Origin: Rickettsia typhi
Lineage (GTDB): Bacteria > Pseudomonadota > Alphaproteobacteria > Rickettsiales > UBA1997
Direction of reading: 5' to 3'
DNA length: 9,070 nt
Assembly: GCA_945874115.1 (NCBI GenBank)
Contig: CAMCFD010000060.1
Coordinates: 1 to 9,070, forward strand
The notes beneath the pieces were generated by a model. The model saw only the letters and a list, made by a program, of their open reading frames with translations, ran no database searches and was not told where the DNA came from. Both the position numbers and the translations under genes were made by a program. Positions 5,586 through 9,070 of the stretch are shown here, in pieces (position 1 is the first letter of the stretch; each line of letters begins with the position of its first letter).

Positions 5586-6413
5586 TTACCAGCCAAGCAA
5601 ATCACTAACTCTCTCTGAGCGCAAAGATGAAGGTGACTTAAAAACAACATTTGGTCTATTTAAATTTTCTTCCAATTTTTCTATGGCCGAGTTTAAAGGC
5701 TTAAATGTTGCAGATGGAATTAATGAAAGATCGTCATCTTCTTCTTGAAAGCGAGATGACGCGGCTTTGCCATGTGAACTCGAAGCGCCTGTTGAAGCGG
5801 CTTCTTTTTGATCTTGTTCAGATTCTTGCGATTTTGCGAATTCGAAAGCTTTATTGCAATCTTTGATGGCCTCGTATATTGATTTTATTTGATTCGGATT
5901 TAAACTATCTTTTAGTTCACGAAGCTCTGTGATTATTTGTTTTCTTAGCAAAATTGCAATTTCACCTTCAGATAAAGAAGGAATTAATTCTAGTAAAGAT
6001 CCTAGCAATTCTGGTTTTTCTCTAAGAAATTGCTGCATAAATTGCGAATCGTCGTTTTTAAGTCCAACTTCTAAAAAAGACTTAATTGCGTGAACTTTGC
6101 GATATTGAATTGCCGTTTCAAAGGCGGTTCTGTTTTGTTCATCTTTAACAGTATAATCGTATCCAGCTTCTAGCAGAACGCCAACAAGAGATTCGCAATA
6201 TTTTGCGGCCGCGTGTAAATGTGTTTTTCCTTCTTTATTGCGAAATTTTCTTATCTCGTCAATAAGATGGTTATTTTTTTCAAGAAAAATATTTGCAAAT
6301 GCCAATTTATGATTTTCATCTTTTTTTTCATCTTTGATTGCGCGATTAAAATCTTCCTGCAATTTTAACGTTTCTTGAGATTGTTGTGGTGCGGGGCCTA
6401 CTTTTCTAAACAT
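5586..6413 (-). CDS. Ankyrin-repeat protein, possible host-directed effector
   Basis: A 275-residue protein with about two ankyrin repeats: residues 58-90 (NKEGKTHLHAAAKYCESLVG, VLLEAGYDYTVKD) and 91-123 (EQNRTAFETAIQYRKVHAI, SFLEVGL), matching the G-T-x-LHxAA ... LLxxG pattern. Residues 12-57 are helical and charged and may form a capping or degenerate repeat. Residues 124-195 look all-helical. After that comes a Ser/Glu/Asp/Ala-rich, probably disordered tail (196-235) and a short C-terminal segment ending DLLGW. No N-terminal signal peptide or membrane segment is seen. Ankyrin proteins mediate protein-protein contacts, and in intracellular alphaproteobacteria several are secreted to bind host proteins. 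Secretion of this one is inference only. ATG at 6413 is the natural start. The gene is divergent from yejB across 165 bp. Confidence 0.82.
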   Translation of the reverse strand: MFRKVGPAPQQSQETLKLQEDFNRAIKDEKKDENHKLAFANIFLEKNNHLIDEIRKFRNKEGKTHLHAAAKYCESLVGVLLEAGYDYTVKDEQNRTAFETAIQYRKVHAIKSFLEVGLKNDDSQFMQQFLREKPELLGSLLELIPSLSEGEIAILLRKQIITELRELKDSLNPNQIKSIYEAIKDCNKAFEFAKSQESEQDQKEAASTGASSSHGKAASSRFQEEDDDLSLIPSATFKPLNSAIEKLEENLNRPNVVFKSPSSLRSERVSDLLGW

Positions 6414-6444
6414 TTTTTTGAGACATTAAATTGATCATTGAATA

Positions 6445-6473
6445 TAAATAGCCTAGCTATTTTAAGCAATCAA
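6445..6473 (-). promoter_or_regulatory. Tentative promoter of the ankyrin gene
   Basis: On the minus strand TTGATT (6468-6473) and TATTTA (6445-6450) are 17 bases apart, about 32 bases before the ATG. Each box is only a moderate match (4/6 and 3/6); a better -10-like TATATT at 6441-6446 has poor spacing (21). The spacer contains the 7-bp palindrome described separately, which could be an operator. Confidence 0.3.
6446..6462. promoter_or_regulatory. Palindrome in the ankyrin/yejB divergent region
   Basis: AAATAGC (6446-6452) and GCTATTT (6456-6462) form a perfect inverted repeat around CTA. The size and symmetry suit a dimeric regulator, and it overlaps the -10 and spacer of the tentative ankyrin promoter. 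There is no direct evidence of binding. As RNA it would be a small hairpin with no U-tract, so a terminator is unlikely. Confidence 0.35.
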
Positions 6474-6490
6474 GATATTTTTGTCTTCGC

Positions 6491-6518
6491 TTGCAATTTA
6501 AGCCATTTTTTTTATAAT
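6491..6518 (+). promoter_or_regulatory. Probable sigma-70 promoter of yejB
   Basis: TTGCAA (6491-6496, four of six matches to -35) and a perfect TATAAT (6513-6518) are 16 bases apart. Transcription would begin near 6525, leaving a leader of about 54 nt before the chosen ATG. This is the best promoter match in the window. Confidence 0.6.
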
Positions 6519-6578
6519 GAAGCTAAATTTTTGTAATTTTTGCTAAGAAACGCGAATTATAAAAAACCTATATATTTC

Positions 6579-7658
6579 ATGAAAATATACATAATCAAGC
6601 GCATTTTATTAATTTTTCCGACGTTATTTTTTATAATGCTGGTTAATTTCGCGATAATTCAAGCTGCTCCTGGAGGGCCCGTAGAGCAGTTTTTGGCGAA
6701 ATTGAATCACGAAAGCAAGGTAAGCGGCGAAGTTTCATCGTCAAATCTTATTAATTCAAAAATCATAACTTCTACGGACGGAAGCCAGAAAAGCTATGGC
6801 GCCGCAAGTGTTGACCCAGAAATTGTTGCAAAAATCAAAAAACTTTACGGGTTTGATTTGCCTTTTTGGCCGCGTTTTTGGCTGATGCTTAAAAAAATGT
6901 TGGTTTTCGATTTTGGTGAAAGTTTTTATCAAGACAAAAAAGTGGTCGATTTAGTACTTGAAAAACTTCCCGTTTCAATATCTCTGGGGTTTTGGACAAC
7001 ATTGCTGGTTTATTTAATCTCAATTCCGCTTGGCATCAAAAAAGCGATTCGCGACGGCTCGAAATTCGATGTTTGGAGCAGCTTTTTCGTCAGTTTCGGC
7101 CACGCAATTCCCGGATTTTTATTCGCGATTTTGCTAATAATTTTATTTGCGGGCGGAAATTTTCTCGCCATTTTTCCTATGCGCGGCCTTGTTTCAGCCA
7201 ATTCTGCTGAGCTTGGATTTTTCGCCAAAATCGCCGATTATTTTTGGCATTTAACGCTGCCAATCATCGCGATGACCATTGGCGGCTTTGCGTCGCTAAC
7301 ATTTTTCGTCAAAAATTCTTTTATTGAGGAAATCAATAAACAATATGTCTTGACAGCCTACGCCAAAGGTTTAAATGACAATAAAGTGTTATATGGCCAT
7401 ATTTTCAGAAACGCGTTGATGATAATAATTGCGGGCATTCCAAGTGCGTTTATCGGAATTTTATTCACGGGCGCCATGTTAATCGAAATCATTTTCTCAC
7501 TCGACGGACTTGGCCTTTTGGGCTATGAATCAGCAATGTCGCGCGACTATCCCGTAATGTTCGCCTCACTTTATTTCTTTACTTTAATGGGATTAGTTGT
7601 TAATATAATATCCGATTTGACCTACAAATTGGTTGATCCGCGTGTGAAGTTTGATTAA
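6579..7658 (+). CDS. yejB: YejB-type peptide/microcin C ABC transporter permease
   Basis: An inner-membrane permease subunit of a YejABEF-type ABC importer for oligopeptides and, in enterobacteria, microcin C. The 359-residue product matches E. coli YejB (364 aa) from end to end by recall: MKIYIIKRILLIFPTL..., APGGPVEQ (30-37), a YejB-specific periplasmic insert (about 42-78), VDPEIVAKIKKLYGFD (78-93), FDFGESF (110-116), LPVSISLGFWTTL (130-142), SIPLGIKKAIRDGSKFDVWSS (148-168), AIPGFLFAILL (176-186), FPMRGLVSAN (199-208), and the ATPase-contact EAA loop YVLTAYAKGLNDNKV...HIFRNAL (256-280). Membrane segments lie near 8-28, 135-155, 168-192, 226-246, 283-305 and 328-347. I chose ATG at 6579 because YejB proteins begin at this segment; a TTG 13 codons upstream adds unlike residues. 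The partners yejA, yejE and yejF are absent on both sides. A hairpin overlaps the stop, so the gene appears monocistronic. Confidence 0.93.
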   Translation: MKIYIIKRILLIFPTLFFIMLVNFAIIQAAPGGPVEQFLAKLNHESKVSGEVSSSNLINSKIITSTDGSQKSYGAASVDPEIVAKIKKLYGFDLPFWPRFWLMLKKMLVFDFGESFYQDKKVVDLVLEKLPVSISLGFWTTLLVYLISIPLGIKKAIRDGSKFDVWSSFFVSFGHAIPGFLFAILLIILFAGGNFLAIFPMRGLVSANSAELGFFAKIADYFWHLTLPIIAMTIGGFASLTFFVKNSFIEEINKQYVLTAYAKGLNDNKVLYGHIFRNALMIIIAGIPSAFIGILFTGAMLIEIIFSLDGLGLLGYESAMSRDYPVMFASLYFFTLMGLVVNIISDLTYKLVDPRVKFD

Positions 7659-7677
7659 AATTTGCGATTTTAATCAA
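7651..7677 (+). terminator. Hairpin overlapping the yejB stop, probable terminator
   Basis: TTGATTAAAAT (7651-7661) pairs perfectly with ATTTTAATCAA (7667-7677), 11 bp around TTGCG. The stop codon TAA is in the left arm. It is followed by GGCTTTTAAATAAAAATTTCG, a modest U-run. Stem length and the inner TGC loop match the hairpin after rpoD. Confidence 0.5.
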
Positions 7678-7721
7678 GGCTTTTAAATAAAAATTTCGTT
7701 TTGATTTAGATTTTAGATTCG

Positions 7722-7839
7722 AGGAGGAAAGCCTCCTTGGTCATTCAACTCAAGATCTTGTTATGGTTTTGTAGGGACAGCGCTATTTGTTGTCCGGTGG
7801 TTATGGTGTGAGATATGGATGATAATTCATAAAATATTA
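7722..7839 (+). repeat. Copy 2 of the ~120-bp structured intergenic repeat
   Basis: It starts with a 6-bp hairpin (AGGAGG 7722-7727, CCTCCT 7732-7737, loop AAAG) followed by TTGGTCA, as in copy 1. It then has TTTGTAGGGACAGCGCT (7768-7784) and the end AAAATATTA (7831-7839). A further GGACA...TGTCC hairpin (7775-7779 with 7791-7795) is present here but not clear in copy 1. Length (about 118 against 123) and block order match copy 1. Its right end abuts the palindromic element, which may have inserted at the terminal TA. Confidence 0.5.
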
Positions 7840-8000
7840 GGCACTATTAGCTAATTCTTTCGACCTTATATTTCGTCCTATTTTTGCTTATTTTTTGACA
7901 AAATTACTCCAAATATATCCAATATTTGTCGTAATTTTGTCAAAAAAGCGCTAAAAATATATCAAAATCTAAAATCGAAAGAATTAGCTAATAGTGCCTA
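7838..8000. mobile_element. 163-bp palindromic element, MITE-like, with terminal TA
   Basis: The outer arms 7838-7863 and 7975-8000 are perfect inverted repeats of 26 bp, beginning TAGGCACTATTAGC. Inner arms 7891-7907 and 7931-7947 (TTTTTTGACAAAATTAC and its complement) are perfect over 17 bp, and 7910-7916 pairs with 7922-7928 around ATCCA. All three pairs share one axis (7919), and the stretches between are partly complementary, so the whole element is a single imperfect palindrome. Outside the arms symmetry stops at once (T at 7837, C at 8001). Each end is TA followed inward by GGCACT, consistent with insertion at TA and TA duplication, as in IS630/Tc1-mariner-type miniature elements. It encodes no protein and would depend on a transposase elsewhere. 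The element family is not identified. Confidence 0.75.
7937..7965 (+). promoter_or_regulatory. Possible outward promoter in the element, towards rlmN
   Basis: TTGTCA (7937-7942, five of six matches to -35) and TATCAA (7960-7965, four of six matches to -10) are 17 bases apart. Transcription would start near 7972 and run into rlmN with a leader of about 56 nt. No better promoter lies closer to rlmN. This rests on sequence match alone, in A/T-rich DNA where such matches are common. Confidence 0.3.
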
Positions 8001-8027
8001 CTACGAAATGTGTTTAAAAAATAAAAA

Positions 8028-9070
8028 ATGAAAAACCTAATTGGTCTAACAAAAACAGAATTAACGCAAGAGCTTGCTACAATTGGCTTTAAGCCATTTC
8101 GCGCTAGTCAAATTTGGAATCACATCTATGTTCGCGGCGTTGTTGATTTTTCTAAAATGACCGATATTTCTAAAGAAGGCCAAGAAGCTTTGGCGCAAAA
8201 ATATACGCTGGCAAGGCCACGTTTAAGCCACGATGCAACCGCGCAAGACGGAACGCGCAAATGGCTAGTGAAATTTGCTGATAATAACGAAGTTGAAGCA
8301 GTTTTTATCCCCGAAGAAAATCGCGCTACACTTTGCATTTCGTCGCAAGTGGGTTGTACTTTGGCTTGCAAATTTTGCCACACGGGCACGCAAACATTGG
8401 TTCGCAATTTAACGGTTGAAGAAATTATCGCCCAAATTATGATTGCTAAAGATTGCTTTAGTGATTATGGAAAAATTCCGCCGCGCCTTACCAACATTGT
8501 GTTTATGGGCATGGGCGAGCCATTTTATAATTATGAAAATGTAGCAAAAGCCATCGAAATTTTGCTCGACCAAAAAGGCTTAAGCTTTGCGGCGCGCCGC
8601 ATCACGGTTTCAACTTCTGGTTTAGTGCCAGAAATTTTAAAGGCCGCAAAAGAGCTAAAAACTACGCTTGCAATATCTCTTCACAGCGCTAACGATGAGG
8701 TTCGCACCAGCATCATGGCCATCAACAAAAAATATCCGCTCGACGAATTAATGAAGGCTTGCAAAATCTATAACCAAGAAAATAAAAATCACAAAATCAC
8801 TTTTGAATATGTAATGTTAAAAGACGTCAATGACAGCGACAAGCAAGCGTTTGAGTTAGTTGAAATTATCAAAAAATATAATATAGACGCCAAAATTAAT
8901 TTAATTCCGTTTAATCCGTGGATGTCGTGCGGCTTTGAAAAATCTAGCGGAAACCGCATTGTTGCTTTTCAAAAAATTCTCAAAGATAGCGGACTTGTCG
9001 CGCCAATTCGCAAAACCCGCGGCGAAGACGTGATGGCGGCTTGTGGCCAGTTAAAATCTGAATCGGCGCG
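8028..9070 (+). CDS. rlmN: Dual-specificity rRNA/tRNA methyltransferase RlmN, 3' end outside window
   Basis: RlmN is a radical-SAM enzyme that methylates C2 of A2503 in 23S rRNA and of A37 in certain tRNAs. The window holds 347 complete codons, nearly the whole protein (family about 350-385 aa). After an N-terminal helical domain (FRASQIWNHIYVRGVVDFSKM, about 24-44) come VEAVFIPEENRATLCISSQVGC (89-110) and the iron-sulfur motif C110-x3-C114-x2-C117. FMGMGEPFYNYENV (159-172) and ITVSTSGLVPEI (192-203) are SAM-site segments. LAISLHSANDEVR (214-226), YPLDELMKAC (236-245), FEYVMLKDVNDS (259-270) and INLIPFNPW (290-298) follow. The C-terminal RGEDVMAACGQL (331-342) holds C339, matching the mechanistic methyl-carrier cysteine (C355 in E. 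coli); C103 matches the other conserved cysteine. CHTGTQTLVRNL is the alphaproteobacterial form. The start is a clear ATG without an obvious Shine-Dalgarno sequence, 27 bases after the palindromic element. Confidence 0.96.
   Translation, partial: MKNLIGLTKTELTQELATIGFKPFRASQIWNHIYVRGVVDFSKMTDISKEGQEALAQKYTLARPRLSHDATAQDGTRKWLVKFADNNEVEAVFIPEENRATLCISSQVGCTLACKFCHTGTQTLVRNLTVEEIIAQIMIAKDCFSDYGKIPPRLTNIVFMGMGEPFYNYENVAKAIEILLDQKGLSFAARRITVSTSGLVPEILKAAKELKTTLAISLHSANDEVRTSIMAINKKYPLDELMKACKIYNQENKNHKITFEYVMLKDVNDSDKQAFELVEIIKKYNIDAKINLIPFNPWMSCGFEKSSGNRIVAFQKILKDSGLVAPIRKTRGEDVMAACGQLKSESA

Larger units (their letters stand above)
7659..8027. other. 369-bp intergenic region between yejB and rlmN
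   Basis: No gene is seen. In order it holds the rest of the yejB 3' hairpin, an A/T-rich stretch, copy 2 of the ~120-bp repeat (7722-7839), the 163-bp palindromic element (7838-8000) and only 27 bases between that element and the rlmN start. Any rlmN promoter therefore lies in or beyond the element, or is a very weak one in the last 27 bases. Confidence 0.7.

Noticed and set aside
5563..5748. Plus-strand 61-codon frame opposite the ankyrin gene 3' end
   Set aside because: It is antisense to the ankyrin gene and Ser-rich from complementing Glu/Ser codons; no sign of a real protein.
7010..7228. Open frames overlapping yejB on either strand
   Set aside because: They cover conserved YejB membrane segments in other frames and have no supporting start signals.
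7838..8000. CRISPR repeat or integron attachment site as an explanation for the palindrome
   Set aside because: It is one long dyad with no periodic repeats, spacers or adjacent cas or integrase genes, and lacks the core-site layout of an attC.
8126..8407. 93-codon minus-strand frame opposite rlmN
   Set aside because: It is antisense to the RlmN radical-SAM core, including its CxxxCxxC motif, so it is a shadow frame.

Overview
The window reads as a low-GC alphaproteobacterial chromosome, most plausibly from a host-associated lineage in or near the Rickettsiales or Holosporales. Four things suggest this: A/T-rich codon use and intergenic DNA, alphaproteobacterial sequence character in RpoD, RlmN and an OmpR/PetR-type response regulator, a YejB-type permease, and a short ankyrin-repeat protein of the kind common in intracellular bacteria. 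PurK is present, so purine synthesis seems at least partly kept, which argues against Rickettsia itself. The genus cannot be named from this sequence alone.

Layout, left to right. (1) The major sigma factor gene rpoD (+) enters from the left edge with a long lysine-rich N-terminal extension. (2) A 461-bp gap between rpoD and purK holds a terminator-like A/T hairpin, one copy of a ~120-bp structured repeat and a possible 38-codon membrane-protein ORF. (3) purK (-) is divergent from a two-gene (+) unit: a 57-residue UPF0434/Trm112-like zinc protein, then an unrecognised, markedly GC-rich, probably disordered 182-residue protein. (4) Two (-) genes follow, an OmpR/PhoB-class response regulator and, upstream of it, the ankyrin protein. 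(5) yejB (+) is divergent from the ankyrin gene, with a good promoter and a small palindrome between them. (6) A 369-bp gap holds a second 3'-end hairpin, a second copy of the ~120-bp repeat, and an almost fully palindromic 163-bp element that looks like a TA-inserting miniature transposable element. (7) rlmN (+) runs off the right edge.

Most genes are unrelated housekeeping functions: transcription, purine synthesis, rRNA/tRNA methylation and peptide import. There is no obvious multigene pathway. The yejB gene and the response regulator lack their usual partners, and purK lacks purE. The least conventional content is the palindromic element, the paired intergenic repeats, the GC-rich ORF with a second open frame, and the ankyrin protein. 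I see no CRISPR array, rRNA, tRNA or complete transposase.
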